Source of the DNA: VSJD01 sp041653875
GTDB lineage: Bacteria; Verrucomicrobiota; Kiritimatiellia; JAAZAB01
Assembly: GCA_041653875.1 (NCBI GenBank)
Contig: JBAZEM010000014.1
Coordinates: forward strand, 1 to 64,000
DNA length: 64,000 nt
Reading direction: 5' to 3'
Both the position numbers and the translations under genes were made by a program. Below the pieces are notes generated by a model. The model did no database searches, was not told the DNA's origin, and was given only the letters and a program-made list of their open reading frames with translations. Each line of letters begins with the position of its first letter. Position 1 is the stretch's first letter. This document shows, one piece after another, positions 41,536-50,642 of this stretch.

Positions 41536-42936
41536 ATGCTCTGGTTTTTTTACAACTGTTTTTTCCCCGTCGTATTTTTGCTGCTCCTGCCGCGCTTCCT
41601 GCTGCGAATGTGGCGGCGCGGCGGCTATCGCAGGGGATTTCTCCAGCGCTTTGGCCGCTATGAGGCCGACGTGCGGGAACGTTTGCGGAATCGGCCGCGG
41701 GTTTGGATCCATGCCGTCAGCGTAGGCGAGGTCCAGATCGCCCTGCGGTTCATGCGCGCCTTGCGGGAACTCCGGAGCGGCCTGGCCTTTGTCTTGACGA
41801 CCACCACCTCCACCGGACACGCCCTCGCCGCGCAACGCCTGGCCGCGGATGATGTCCTGCTGTATTTCCCCGTGGATTTGCCCTGGGTCATGGCGCGGGT
41901 GCTGGAGCGCCTGCGTCCCTTGGCGCTTGTGCTGGTGGAAGGCGAACTCTGGCCCAATCTCCTGCGCTTGGCCCGCCGGCGCCGCGTGCCGATTATGCTC
42001 TTGAATGGCCGCTTGTCGGCAAATTCATGCCGGAACTATCGCAAGGTGCGGCGCCTGGTGAAACAAGCGCTGGCCTGCTTCGATCTCTTCTGCATGCAGA
42101 GTTCGGAGGATGCCCGGCGGCTGGGGGAACTGGGCGCGCCCCCGGAAAAAATCAGGGTCATGGGCTCGGCCAAGTATGATGTGACCGAACCCGCGTCGAT
42201 GGATTTGGGCCCTGTGCGCGCGCTTCTGCTCCAAGCCGGGTTCGCGGCCGACACACGCTGGCTGGTGGGCGGATCCACCTGGCCGGGCGAAGAAACCATC
42301 CTCTTGGAGCTGTATAAAAAATTGCGCGCCCGGGATCCGAAAATCAGGTTGGCGCTGGTTCCACGTCACGCCGAACGCCGCCAGACGGTCTTGGCCGATA
42401 TCCGCAAAGCCGGCCTGGCGGGCGCGGCCTGGAGCGAATTGAAAGCCGCGCCTACGGCGACTACTTCCTTCAGCCGCGCCGACTTGTCCGGCGCAGCCTT
42501 GGCGAAGCCGGATGTCTTGCTGGTGGATACCACCGGGGAATTGAAGTTTTTTTATGCCCTGGCAACGGTTGTCTTTGTGGGCAAAAGCTTGATGTCCCAC
42601 GGCGGTCAGAACGTGATCGAGGCGGCCGTCCTTGCCAAGCCGATCGTAATCGGCCCGCACACCGAAAATTTCGCCGCCGTCATTGCCGATTTCCGCGCCG
42701 CGAACGCGCTGGTCCAGGTTCCGGATGCCGCCGCGCTGGAGCGGGCCGTGGCGGAACTATGGTTCGACAACCAGGCGGCCAAAGCTTACGGCTTGCGGGC
42801 CGAGCTGGTGATGCGCGCCAAGGCCGGCGCCATCCGCGCCGGCGCCGAATGTTTGCTGAAGCTGCTTCCTTGCCTGCGCGGATCCGCCGTAATGTCCATC
42901 AACCCGGCCAACGCGTCTGGCGCAAAAAATCCTTGA
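41536..42936 (+). CDS. waaA: 3-deoxy-D-manno-octulosonic acid (Kdo) transferase
   Basis: A 466-residue WaaA/KdtA homologue that adds Kdo to lipid A precursors at the inner face of the inner membrane. Features: an N-terminal membrane anchor (LWFFYNCFFPVVFLLLLPRF), the WIHAVSVGEVQIA motif, TTTTSTGHALA, VEGELWPNLL, ILRVMGSAKYD-like text, and GGQNVIEAAVLAKPIVIGPH in the GT-B C-domain. Its presence indicates an LPS-type outer membrane. The open frame starts at 41416 in the repeat, but the ATG at 41536 begins the membrane anchor. Confidence 0.95.
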   Translation: MLWFFYNCFFPVVFLLLLPRFLLRMWRRGGYRRGFLQRFGRYEADVRERLRNRPRVWIHAVSVGEVQIALRFMRALRELRSGLAFVLTTTTSTGHALAAQRLAADDVLLYFPVDLPWVMARVLERLRPLALVLVEGELWPNLLRLARRRRVPIMLLNGRLSANSCRNYRKVRRLVKQALACFDLFCMQSSEDARRLGELGAPPEKIRVMGSAKYDVTEPASMDLGPVRALLLQAGFAADTRWLVGGSTWPGEETILLELYKKLRARDPKIRLALVPRHAERRQTVLADIRKAGLAGAAWSELKAAPTATTSFSRADLSGAALAKPDVLLVDTTGELKFFYALATVVFVGKSLMSHGGQNVIEAAVLAKPIVIGPHTENFAAVIADFRAANALVQVPDAAALERAVAELWFDNQAAKAYGLRAELVMRAKAGAIRAGAECLLKLLPCLRGSAVMSINPANASGAKNP

Positions 42937-43042
42937 GGATCGGACGTGACCGGGCTACAGTACCTCGCATTGCGAACGCGCCCATTCGGGGGTAAGCGTC
43001 TATTTATTTAGTATTGGTTGTGCATCGCGAAGGAGCCTCATT

Positions 43043-44023
43043 ATGAAGACAGCGCTTGTTTGCGGGGCGGGCGGATTTATCGGCAGTCACCTGGTGCGGC
43101 GTCTTAAAAAGGAAGGCTATTGGGTGCGCGGCGCGGACATCAAGCGCCCTGAATTTTCGCGCACGGCGGCGGATGAATTTCTCAAGCTCGATCTGCGCCT
43201 GCCGAAAAACTGTCTCAAGGCCGTGGCCAGGGATGGCGGCGCGGTGGACGAGGTGTACCAGCTGGCCGCCGACATGGGCGGTATGGGCTTCATTCATTCG
43301 GCCGAGTGCGAGATCATGCACAACAGCATGTTAATCAACGTCCATATGACCGGCGCCGCGGCGGCGCTCAAGGTCCCGCGCTATTTCTTCTCCTCCTCCG
43401 TCTGCGTCTATCGCGACATGATGCCGGGCGAGCCGGAAATGCGCGAGGACCAGGCCATTCCCGCCAACCCGGACAACGAGTACGGCTGGGAAAAACTCTA
43501 TTCCGAGCGCATGGCCCTGGCCTATGGCCGCAAGTATGGCATCAAGGTCCGCATCGCCCGGTTCCAGAATTGCTACGGGCCTGAAGGAACCTGGCGCGGC
43601 GGCCGCGAAAAGGCCCCGGCGGCCATCTGCCGCAAAGTCGCGGAAGCCGCGGATGGCGGCACGATCGATATCTGGGGCGACGGCAGCGCCATCCGTTCCT
43701 ATACCTACATTGACGATATGACCGACGGCATCTACCGCCTGATGCAGTCCGAGATCGACAAGCCCGTCAATATCGGCTGTCCGCAGTATGTGAGCGTCAA
43801 GGAGCTGGTGGACACCGTCGCGGCCGTCGCCAAAAAGAAAATCGCGATTCGCAGTGTTCCCGGCCCGGTGGGCGTGCATTCCCGCAACTTCAGCAACGAC
43901 CGCATTTATTCCACCGGCTGGAAATCGCAGTTCGATCTCCAGAAGGGCATCGCCTTGAACTATCCGTGGATTCTCAAGCAGGTGAAGCGCAGTAAAGCTA
44001 TGGAATCTCATGTAAATGTATAG
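43043..44023 (+). CDS. NAD-dependent epimerase, GDP-mannose 3,5-epimerase-like
   Basis: A 326-residue extended SDR enzyme. GAGGFIGSHLVRRL is the NAD site, ADMGGMGFIHS the typical GME substrate loop, SSSVCVYRD and YGWEKLYSERMAL the catalytic S and YxxxK (Tyr-Gly-Trp-Glu-Lys), then YGPEGTWRGGREKAPAAICR. The GDP-D-mannose to GDP-L-galactose/GDP-L-gulose epimerase family is best known from plants and occurs in some bacteria. The final residues (AMESHVNV) and the stop come from the start of a repeat module, whose head contributes the stop codon. The epimerase may feed the polysaccharide genes in this window. Confidence 0.88.
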   Translation: MKTALVCGAGGFIGSHLVRRLKKEGYWVRGADIKRPEFSRTAADEFLKLDLRLPKNCLKAVARDGGAVDEVYQLAADMGGMGFIHSAECEIMHNSMLINVHMTGAAAALKVPRYFFSSSVCVYRDMMPGEPEMREDQAIPANPDNEYGWEKLYSERMALAYGRKYGIKVRIARFQNCYGPEGTWRGGREKAPAAICRKVAEAADGGTIDIWGDGSAIRSYTYIDDMTDGIYRLMQSEIDKPVNIGCPQYVSVKELVDTVAAVAKKKIAIRSVPGPVGVHSRNFSNDRIYSTGWKSQFDLQKGIALNYPWILKQVKRSKAMESHVNV

Positions 44024-44540
44024 GAGTTTTCCGCCAGAGGCGGATCCGCCTATGGCATGACAATCCAGGTAGAGCCGGTTTTTCCGCCAGCCTGCCCGCC
44101 ATAGCTTTATGCGACGGCGGGAGGCGGATCCGCCTCCGGCGGAACACCGGCTATTCTGTCCGAAGATAGCCGACATAAAGTCGGCTCTACATGAAAAGTT
44201 GCGCGCCTTTGGCGGCCTAATTTGATGTTAAGGAATTTCAATCCACACGGCGGCAAGCGGTTCTATCGAACCGCAACTACACCGGCTCGTTGTAGCGCCG
44301 TTCGAGAGAACGGCAAAGTCGCGGCCTTTGGCCGCCTAACTCGATGCATAGGAAATCCAAACCCGCCGGGTCAGGGGACCCGGCCTACAATACTGTAGGC
44401 CCGGTGCCCTCACCGGGCGTTATGAAAAGTCGCCCCGCTTTGCGAGGCCTAATTTGATCTAATAGGAAATTCGATCCCGCCGGGTCAGGGGATCCGGCCT
44501 GTAAAGATGCTGTAGGCCCGGTGCCCTCACCGGGCGATTT
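44014..44540. repeat. Array of four modular hairpin repeats
   Basis: Modules at about 44016-44220, 44221-44341, 44342-44452 and 44453-44540; the fourth lacks a tail. Module 1 has the branched cargo (44069-44190) with a nested ccgccagcctgcccgcc insertion. Module 2 has the gcggttctatcgaaccgc and gccgttcgagagaacggc hairpins. Modules 3 and 4 have cccgccgggtcaggg/cccggtgccctcaccgggc. Tails: gcctttggc, gcggcctttggccgc and ccccgctttgcgagg. The head overlaps the epimerase stop codon. Confidence 0.9.
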
Positions 44541-44671
44541 TTCACAGTCTTCTGAGGTTACAGTCTGGTGCGCAAGGCGCTTTACTTCGGCGCGTGTTTT
44601 GAGTAGATTCCGTCAGCCATAATAAAAGGACCATTGGTGTGCGGGCCGAACGCCTGCGCAAGGAGAACCTT

Positions 44672-45781
44672 ATGCCGACCGATCCGCAACGGAATGCCGT
44701 GGAAACTCGAACCGTCAGCGCCTTGGGCGCCGGCGAGCTTGAAGAATTTCTGTCGCTGCGCGACATCCTGGTAATGATTCTCCGGCATCGGCGCGCGATT
44801 AGCCTGTTCGTTCTGCTGGTCACGCTGGCGGCGGGTGTTTTTTTCGTCACCCGTCCGCGCCAGTATGCGGCCGAGGGCTACCTGCAGGTCATTGCCCCGG
44901 TGTCGCCGGAAGGCCGCGTGGATAAGGAATTGTTCGAGACCATGATCGCCTCGCACCTGCAGAAAGCTTCCTCGGCCTATATCGCCAAAAATGTGGCCAC
45001 GCTGCTGAGTGATCAGGGCTTAAAAATTGCGCCATTGGAATTGGAAAAGCAAATCAAAATTGCGCGTCCGCCCAAAACCGATCTTATCCGCCTGGTAGCC
45101 GGGGGATCGTCGGCCGATAAGGCGCTGTTGATCGTGCGGCTGTGGGTTCGGGAATATCTGGCCAGCATTCAAAAAAATAATATTCACGCGGCCTTATCGC
45201 AAACACGCTCGCTGTTGAAACAGGCGCAGTCCGACCTGATGGAGAAGCAGGCGACGGCGAACATAATGAAAGCGCAGGTTGCGCAATCTGCGCCTTTGAT
45301 CACGCTTTCGCGTTCCGTGGACGACCGCCAAATATGGAACGATCTGAGTCAGAAGGCGACGCCCGACCCCGAAGCGTTGAAAAAACTGTCGGACATCCAC
45401 ATCAAGGGCCAGGAGCAAAGCACGGAATATATCAACCTGAAACTGTCGATGCTCTCCGCCGAACAGGCTTTGTCGGCGGTGCTGGCGCGGCGCAACCTGT
45501 ATCAGGAAGTGGAGCGCATTCTCGACGCGAAAATCGCGTTAAACGGCACGTATCAAGCGGATCGAACGGTGTCCACCAATGCGTCTCTCTCGGAGGCCGA
45601 GCGTTACGTCAATGTATTGATGAAAAGCAGCGAGATCGTCCAATTCGGCGAGCCGGGCCTGATTTCGTCCTCGCGCGGGGCGCTCAAGAAAACCGGTTTG
45701 TTTTTCCTGGCGTCGTTGGCCGCGGCCTGTTTCGGCGCCTTTATGTGCGAATGGGGCAGGGGTCTGATGTCATTCCGCTAA
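44672..45781 (+). CDS. Chain-length determinant/Wzz-like membrane protein
   Basis: A 369-residue protein: a cytoplasmic N-terminus, membrane helix 1 (about 42-62: AISLFVLLVTLAAGVFFV), a long periplasmic region (about 70-335) with helical/coiled segments, and a second helix (about 340-358) near the C-terminus. The opening (LEEFLSLRDILVMILRHRRA) matches Wzz/LPS chain-length regulators (PCP family), which control polysaccharide length. The start at 44672 has aaggagaacctt upstream; the open frame from 44639 has no support. The region between the repeat array and the start is about 130 nt. Confidence 0.85.
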   Translation: MPTDPQRNAVETRTVSALGAGELEEFLSLRDILVMILRHRRAISLFVLLVTLAAGVFFVTRPRQYAAEGYLQVIAPVSPEGRVDKELFETMIASHLQKASSAYIAKNVATLLSDQGLKIAPLELEKQIKIARPPKTDLIRLVAGGSSADKALLIVRLWVREYLASIQKNNIHAALSQTRSLLKQAQSDLMEKQATANIMKAQVAQSAPLITLSRSVDDRQIWNDLSQKATPDPEALKKLSDIHIKGQEQSTEYINLKLSMLSAEQALSAVLARRNLYQEVERILDAKIALNGTYQADRTVSTNASLSEAERYVNVLMKSSEIVQFGEPGLISSSRGALKKTGLFFLASLAAACFGAFMCEWGRGLMSFR

Positions 45782-45809
45782 CAATCCGTAAACATAGGAG
45801 CTATATATA

Positions 45810-46877
45810 ATGAGCAAACAATACAAAATTGCCGTACTGCCCGGTGACGGCACCGGGCCGGAAGTGATTCGCGAAGGCCTGAAAGTGTTGGACGCCGCGG
45901 CCAAGCGCTTCCAATTCAAGCTCGATCTGACCCACTATGACCTGGGCGGCGACCGCTATCTGCGGACGGGCGAAACCTGCCCGGACTCCGTGCTGGCGGA
46001 ACTGCGCCAGTTCGATGCCATTTATTTGGGCGCCATTGGGCATCCGGACGTCAAGCCGGGCATCCTTGAAAAAGGCGTTCTGCTCAAAATCCGCTTCGAA
46101 CTGGACCAATACATCAACCTGCGGCCGGTCAAGCTGTTTCCCGGCGTGGACTGCCCGCTGAAATACAAAGGTCCCGAGGAAATCGATTACGTCGTGGTGC
46201 GGGAAAATTCCGGCGGTTTGTACACGGGCACGGGCGGGATTTCCATGAAGGGGTCCCCGCATGAGGTGGCCATCCAGAACATGGTCTATTCGCGTTTCCA
46301 GGTGGAGCGCTGTTTGCGTTATGCATTCAATTACGCGCGGCGCCGCAACAAGCGCAAAACCCTGGCGCTCAGCGGCAAGACCAACGTGTTGACCTACGTG
46401 TTCGATTTGTGGGAGCGCGCCTTCAACGAATTGGGCGCGGCGGAGTTCAAGGACATCAAACGCGAATATTACCACGTGGACGCCACCTGCATGTGGATGG
46501 TGAAGAACCCGGAATGGTTCGACGTGATTGTCACCGAAAACCTGTTCGGCGACATCATTACCGACCTGGGCGCCATGACCCAGGGCGGCATGGGCATTGC
46601 CGCCGGCGGCAACATCAATCCGGAAGGCGTCAGCATGTTCGAGCCCATCGGGGGATCGGCGCCAAAATATACCGGCCTGAACGTCATCAACCCGCTGGCC
46701 GCCATCTGCGCCGGCGGCATGATGCTGAGCGAACTGGGCGAAAACGCCGCGGCCCAGGCCGTGGAGCAAGCGGTCATGAGCGTCACCGCGCATAAGGTGA
46801 AAAATTTGGGCGCCGGCAAGATGGGCTACTCCACCACGGAGGTCGGCGACCTGGTGGCCAAAGGCGTTGCCGGGTAG
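45810..46877 (+). CDS. leuB: 3-isopropylmalate dehydrogenase
   Basis: A 355-residue beta-decarboxylating dehydrogenase of leucine synthesis, NAD-dependent. Motifs: LPGDGTGPEVIREGLKVL, KIRFELDQYINLRPVKLFPG, the substrate loop VVRENSGGLYTGTGG, SGKTNVL, and DVIVTENLFGDIITDLGAMT with the Mg-ligand aspartates, then GVSMFEPIGGSAP. Length is normal. Strong ribosome site (aggagctatata). The adjacent asd gene, 177 nt downstream, suggests amino-acid biosynthesis. leuC is at the other end of the window and leuA and leuD were not seen. Confidence 0.95.
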   Translation: MSKQYKIAVLPGDGTGPEVIREGLKVLDAAAKRFQFKLDLTHYDLGGDRYLRTGETCPDSVLAELRQFDAIYLGAIGHPDVKPGILEKGVLLKIRFELDQYINLRPVKLFPGVDCPLKYKGPEEIDYVVVRENSGGLYTGTGGISMKGSPHEVAIQNMVYSRFQVERCLRYAFNYARRRNKRKTLALSGKTNVLTYVFDLWERAFNELGAAEFKDIKREYYHVDATCMWMVKNPEWFDVIVTENLFGDIITDLGAMTQGGMGIAAGGNINPEGVSMFEPIGGSAPKYTGLNVINPLAAICAGGMMLSELGENAAAQAVEQAVMSVTAHKVKNLGAGKMGYSTTEVGDLVAKGVAG

Positions 46878-46888
46878 GCATGAATAGA

Positions 46889-47014
46889 TGCGAAATACGA
46901 AGCGCGAAACTCGAAACAATATCAAAACGATAAAAATCCGAAACGAATTTGTTTAAATTTTGGTTTTAGATCATTCGAATTTGTTTTGAGTTTCGATATT
47001 CGGATTTCGGATTT
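46889..47014. repeat. Inverted repeat of 'cgaaatacgaagcgcgaaac' words
   Basis: The left arm 46889-46946 carries cgaaatacga, cgcgaaactcgaaac, atcaaaacg and ccgaaacgaattt. The right arm 46970-47014 carries ttcgaatttgttttgagttt, cgatattcgg and atttcggattt, complementary word by word. Between leuB and asd. AT-rich compared with its neighbours. Confidence 0.75.
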
Positions 47015-47054
47015 GGTCGCGGGTTGAGAGCGCACAGGCAAAGAAGGAAGTGTC

Positions 47055-48068
47055 ATGAAAAAATATCGGGTTGGCGTTGTCGGTATCGGGGCGGTGGGCG
47101 CGGAAATGATCAAGGTCCTGCGGCAGCGCGATTTCCCGGCCGAGGAAATCCGCATCCTGGCACGCAGTGAACGGGACGAGACGATCGACGGCGAGACGTT
47201 CCACGTCGTGCCGGCCTCGGCCGCGGCATTCAAAGGTTTGGATTTCGCTTTCTTTGCGGGCACGGAAGGCGCCAAAGGCGCGTCCCAGCAATTCGGCTGG
47301 CAGGCGGTGGAGCAGGGCGCCATCGTGATCGATAACGGCGACGATTATCGCATGGATTCGCGGGTGCCGTTGGTCATTCCCGAGATCAATGCGCCCGCCT
47401 TGCAAAAGCACCAGGGCCTCATTGCGAATCCAAACTGCAGCACCATCGTCGCGTTGATGGCCCTGGCGCCCCTGCACCGCGTTGCGCGCATTCGCCGGAT
47501 TATCGCCAGCACCTACCAGGCCGTCTCCGGCACCGGCCGCAACGCCATGCAGGAGTTGGAGGACCAGATGAAGGCTTACGCCGCGGACCGGCCGCTGAAA
47601 CACAGCGCCTATCCGCACCAAATCGCGCTGAACGTGATCCCCAAAATCGGCGGGCTCAAGCCGGATGTCCCGGGCCATACCAGCGAGGAAATTAAAATGC
47701 GGAATGAAACCCGCAAAATTTTCGACGATAAAAAAATCAGGGTGTGCGCCACTTGCGTGCGCGTGCCGGTTATGAACGGCCATAGCGAGGCGTTGAACGT
47801 CGAGTTCGACCGCCCCATGGACCCGGACGAAGCCCGCACCATCCTGGCCAAGGCGCCGGGCGTCAAAATCATGGACAACATCGAGAGCGACCTCTACCCG
47901 ATGCCGCTACAGGTTTCCGGCCAGGACGATGTCTTTGTCGGGCGCATCCGCCTCGATGAAAGCGTGAAAAACGGGCTGGCCCTTTTTGTCTGCGGCGACA
48001 ACATCCGCAAAGGCGCGGCCACCAATGCCGTGCAGATCGCCGAAAAACTGCTGGAGATGAAGAAGTAG
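47055..48068 (+). CDS. asd: Aspartate-semialdehyde dehydrogenase
   Basis: A 337-residue NADPH-dependent enzyme of lysine/threonine/methionine synthesis. Family features: VGVVGIGAVGAEMIKVL nucleotide-binding loop, LDFAFFAGTEGAKG, VIPEINAPAL, the active-site NPNCSTIVALMALAPLH with the nucleophilic Cys, YQAVSGTGRNAMQELEDQ, HSEALNVEFDRPM and the closing LFVCGDNIRKGAATNAVQIA. Complete. It follows leuB, with a word-repeat between them. Confidence 0.96.
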   Translation: MKKYRVGVVGIGAVGAEMIKVLRQRDFPAEEIRILARSERDETIDGETFHVVPASAAAFKGLDFAFFAGTEGAKGASQQFGWQAVEQGAIVIDNGDDYRMDSRVPLVIPEINAPALQKHQGLIANPNCSTIVALMALAPLHRVARIRRIIASTYQAVSGTGRNAMQELEDQMKAYAADRPLKHSAYPHQIALNVIPKIGGLKPDVPGHTSEEIKMRNETRKIFDDKKIRVCATCVRVPVMNGHSEALNVEFDRPMDPDEARTILAKAPGVKIMDNIESDLYPMPLQVSGQDDVFVGRIRLDESVKNGLALFVCGDNIRKGAATNAVQIAEKLLEMKK

Positions 48069-48076
48069 GAGAGTTT

Positions 48077-48140
48077 CGGAACGTTTCTCGTTCTTGGTTC
48101 TTGGTTTAAGTCAGCTGATTCGTAACGAAGAACGAAAAAA
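48077..48140. repeat. Short inverted word repeat (gttcttggttcttgg / cgaagaacgaa)
   Basis: gtttctcgttcttggttctt at 48077-48096 and cgtaacgaagaacgaaaaaa at 48121-48140 are approximate complements. It is between the convergent asd and small lipoprotein genes. The word gaacgaagaac recurs near 51219. Confidence 0.6.
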
Positions 48141-48142
48141 GA

Positions 48143-48295
48143 CTACTGCGCGCCGGGCAGGGTGGGGGTGCCTTCCCAGGGCTGAGGCACATTCCAGGGC
48201 ACATCGGACTGGTCGCCGGCCGTCGAACATCCCGCAAGCATTCCGCCCAGCATGGCCAGCGCCATTACCCATCCGGCGGTTTTAATGCATGACAT
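48143..48295 (-). CDS. Small lipoprotein, 50 aa
   Basis: Translation gives a 50-residue peptide: the first residues (MSCIKTAGWVMALAMLGGML then AGC) make a signal peptide with lipobox LAGC, followed by a Trp/Pro-rich tail (STAGDQSDVPWNVPQPWEG then TPTLPGAQ). It overlaps the 3' end of the coiled-coil gene by 14 bp, with its ATG inside that gene's last codons. It ends only 75 bp from the convergent asd. The lipobox and the conserved-looking PWNxPQPWEGTP tail support a real gene. No function is known. Confidence 0.75.
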   Translation of the reverse strand: MSCIKTAGWVMALAMLGGMLAGCSTAGDQSDVPWNVPQPWEGTPTLPGAQ

Positions 48296-49172
48296 AGTCG
48301 CCCTTCTCGCATGGCATCTGTTGCCAATCGTTCAAGATCTCGGCCACGACCAGGTTGTCCACCACGGCTTGCACGCGCACCTTGCCGACGAGCCGGTCGC
48401 CCCGATGAATCAGCAGTTCCAGGTCGGGCATGATATTCTTGATGTTTCCCGACGCTATGCGCATGATCACAAAGTTCCACTCCGGGTTCACGAAGGCCAC
48501 GATGCCCAATTGACCTGTGGGGACTTCGGCCTTGTGTTTTTCCGGACTGACTATTTTGTCCAGCTCCGTGACCTTGTCCTGTAGGACGGCGTTGGCGTCG
48601 GTCAGATCGCGATTTTCCGCTTCCAAATCGTCGGCCTGTTGTTTCAGGGTTTCGACGTTAGCCAGCAGGTCGGTCTTTTCCTTTTCCAGTTTTTGGATGG
48701 CCGCTTCTTTTTCGCCGATGGTCGCGTTGCGGGCCTCGATGGTGGCGTTCTGGTCCTTGATGGCGCCTTGGGCGGCGACCAGGCCGTTGGAAGTGGCTTT
48801 GAGAGTTTCGCGGGTATCAGCCAGCGTGGTCTTGGTGCCGGCCAATTCCGCGCGCGTATTGTTCAGGCGGGTCAGTTGCTGTTGCGCCGCGTTGACCATC
48901 AGGTTAAGCGGGACATCCATGGCCGGCGCGCCGCCGGGTTTAGCCCGGTAAGTTTTGAGCTGATCGTCCGGAAGAGTGAGTTTGACCTCGGGATTGGCGT
49001 CGTCTTTTTCCAGTGTGGCCGCCACCTGTTTGGCCGCCAGCTCCAGTTTCTGCGCCCGGCCTTTCAGCGTTTCGCGCTGCTGAAACAGGATAATACCCAG
49101 TACCAGCGCCGTGCCGCTCAGTACGAGAAGCAGGATCGCCAAACTTCGCATTATCCATTTGGATTGGAACAT
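48282..49172 (-). CDS. Membrane-anchored coiled-coil protein
   Basis: A 296-residue protein: N-terminal membrane helix (LAILLLVLSGTALVLGIILF), then about 170 residues of coiled coil rich in Leu/Asn/Lys/Glu (KTTLADTRETLKATSNGLVA, then VETLKQQADDLEAENRDLTD). The C-terminal 80 residues have a compact beta domain (GQLGIVAFVNPEWNFVIMRI). That last domain resembles MreC-like/OB-like beta ends, but I cannot name the family. The frame is open to 49202, but the start at MFQSKWIMRSLAI has a better-spaced ribosome site (gggag, 6 nt). The small lipoprotein gene overlaps its end. Confidence 0.75.
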   Translation of the reverse strand: MFQSKWIMRSLAILLLVLSGTALVLGIILFQQRETLKGRAQKLELAAKQVAATLEKDDANPEVKLTLPDDQLKTYRAKPGGAPAMDVPLNLMVNAAQQQLTRLNNTRAELAGTKTTLADTRETLKATSNGLVAAQGAIKDQNATIEARNATIGEKEAAIQKLEKEKTDLLANVETLKQQADDLEAENRDLTDANAVLQDKVTELDKIVSPEKHKAEVPTGQLGIVAFVNPEWNFVIMRIASGNIKNIMPDLELLIHRGDRLVGKVRVQAVVDNLVVAEILNDWQQMPCEKGDYVMH

Positions 49173-49256
49173 GAAGACTCCCGTTGGCAATGGTCCGGTC
49201 AAGTCGAAGCAACCATGCCCTTAACTTCTTGTCAAATATATAACAAAGCCCGTTTG

Positions 49257-49625
49257 CTAATCAATACCTTTTTTCAATTTGTTTTTTTGGGAGGGGCGCG
49301 GACGCATGTCGGTTCCACAGGGTGGAGTGGCGCGCGCGCCGTCAAGTCGGCCCCAGCGCCGGGGATCGCGGATGTCCGGAATCTTCAGCAAGGCATAGTC
49401 GTCCCAGGTCTTGAGGTGGAACTCCTGGACCTCGCCCAGGTCGCAGACCCCGATGTTTTTCCAGACGCAGCCCCATTCGTCCGTGCCGTTGGGCGGACGG
49501 GCATCGGGCGAGGGACTCATGTCGATATCGTAAAAATCGCTGCCGTAGGCCTTGGATAGGTCGTACGGCAGGCGATCGGCGCCCTGGAACTTGATCGTGC
49601 GCCGCACTACGTCGCGACTGGTCAT
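49257..49625 (-). pseudogene. Truncated uroporphyrinogen-decarboxylase-like protein
   Basis: The first 95 or so residues (MTSRDVVRRTIKFQGADRLP, then PNGTDEWGCVWKNIGVCDLG and KTWDDYALLKIPDIRDPRRW) match the N-terminus of URO-D-like proteins of anaerobic bacteria (corrinoid methyltransferase-type). Those proteins are usually about 340-380 residues, with the catalytic/substrate motifs further on. Here the frame ends 122 residues in, with a divergent tail (ATPPCGTDMRPRPSQKNKLK), so the rest is missing. The 5' end is intact (MTSRD start). Probably a remnant; expression not supported. Confidence 0.75.
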
Positions 49626-49837
49626 AACAGGCTCCATTTGGTGTTCGAATCGATTAGCCGCCGTGACCGCTATTGGTCGGGTAGCTTGTCCATAAGCTAT
49701 GGCGGCGCGATATGGCTTCACATCCTATCTTTTTGATGTGATGTGGCAAGGACGAAATCCCTGCTTGCCGAAAAGACGGCCAAAAAAAAGATTGTCAAAC
49801 GGCGGATTCCCCGGTAAGAAGGAGCATCTGTGCAGCC

Positions 49838-50575
49838 ATGACTTGCACGAATTCTATGAAGCCTGGACTTTATATTGTCGGCACCCCGATCGGAAACCTG
49901 GAGGATATCAGCGCCCGTGCTTTGGAAACCCTGCGCGGGGCGAACATGATCCTGGCGGAAGACACGCGCCACACGCGGATTCTGCTCGAGCGCTACCAGA
50001 TCCGCGCCGCGTTGATCAGTTGCCACCAGTTCAACGAGGCTTCCCGCGGCGGCGTTGCGCTGGAACGCATTCAGGCCGGCCAGGCGGTGGCCCTCGTGAC
50101 CAATGCGGGGATGCCGGGGGTTTCCGATCCCGGCGCGCGCATCGTAAACGCCTGCCGGAAAGCGGGATTGCCTGTTACGGTCATTCCGGGCCCTTCTTCC
50201 GTCACCGCCGCCATGGCGCTTTGTGGGTTTGTTGCCGGCGGGTTTCACTGCGAGGGTTTTTTGCCGCGCAAGGAAGGCGCCCGTAAAAAACGGCTGGAAC
50301 AATTGCGCGACGAACCGGCGCCGGTGGTCATACTGGAATCGCCCTACCGTTGCCTGAAGGTGCTGGCCGACCTGAATGCCCTCCTGCCGGAGCGGGACCT
50401 GTTCCTGGCCCGGGAACTGACCAAGCTTCATGAGGAATGTCTCTGGGGCGCCGTGTCCGATATTTACCGGCGGCTGATGGAGTGCCACACGGGCGCCGGC
50501 GCGCGCGCCGTGCGGGGCGAAATTGTAATGGTGCTCGCCCCGGCCGGCCGGCCACAGCGAATTGGCGATTTTTGA
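49838..50575 (+). CDS. rsmI: 16S rRNA (cytidine1402-2'-O)-methyltransferase
   Basis: A 245-residue SAM enzyme that methylates the ribose of C1402. Motifs: LYIVGTPIGNLEDISARALE, MILAEDTRHTRILLERY, ALVTNAGMPGVSDPGARIV, PGPSSVTAAMALCGF and VILESPYRCLKVLADL. The tail shortens before the usual extra C-terminal domain, as in many RsmI. The ATG at 49838 is 14 nt after aaggag; an internal ATG (49856, MKPGLYIVGTPIG) is closer to the conserved start. The gap upstream (49626-49837) holds one weak hairpin (tagctt/aagcta) only. Confidence 0.93.
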   Translation: MTCTNSMKPGLYIVGTPIGNLEDISARALETLRGANMILAEDTRHTRILLERYQIRAALISCHQFNEASRGGVALERIQAGQAVALVTNAGMPGVSDPGARIVNACRKAGLPVTVIPGPSSVTAAMALCGFVAGGFHCEGFLPRKEGARKKRLEQLRDEPAPVVILESPYRCLKVLADLNALLPERDLFLARELTKLHEECLWGAVSDIYRRLMECHTGAGARAVRGEIVMVLAPAGRPQRIGDF

Positions 50576-50642
50576 TTGCGGATTGCGGATTAAAATCCGC
50601 TCAAAAAATTGTACAATATGAACCGATAAAATGCATTTCGTC

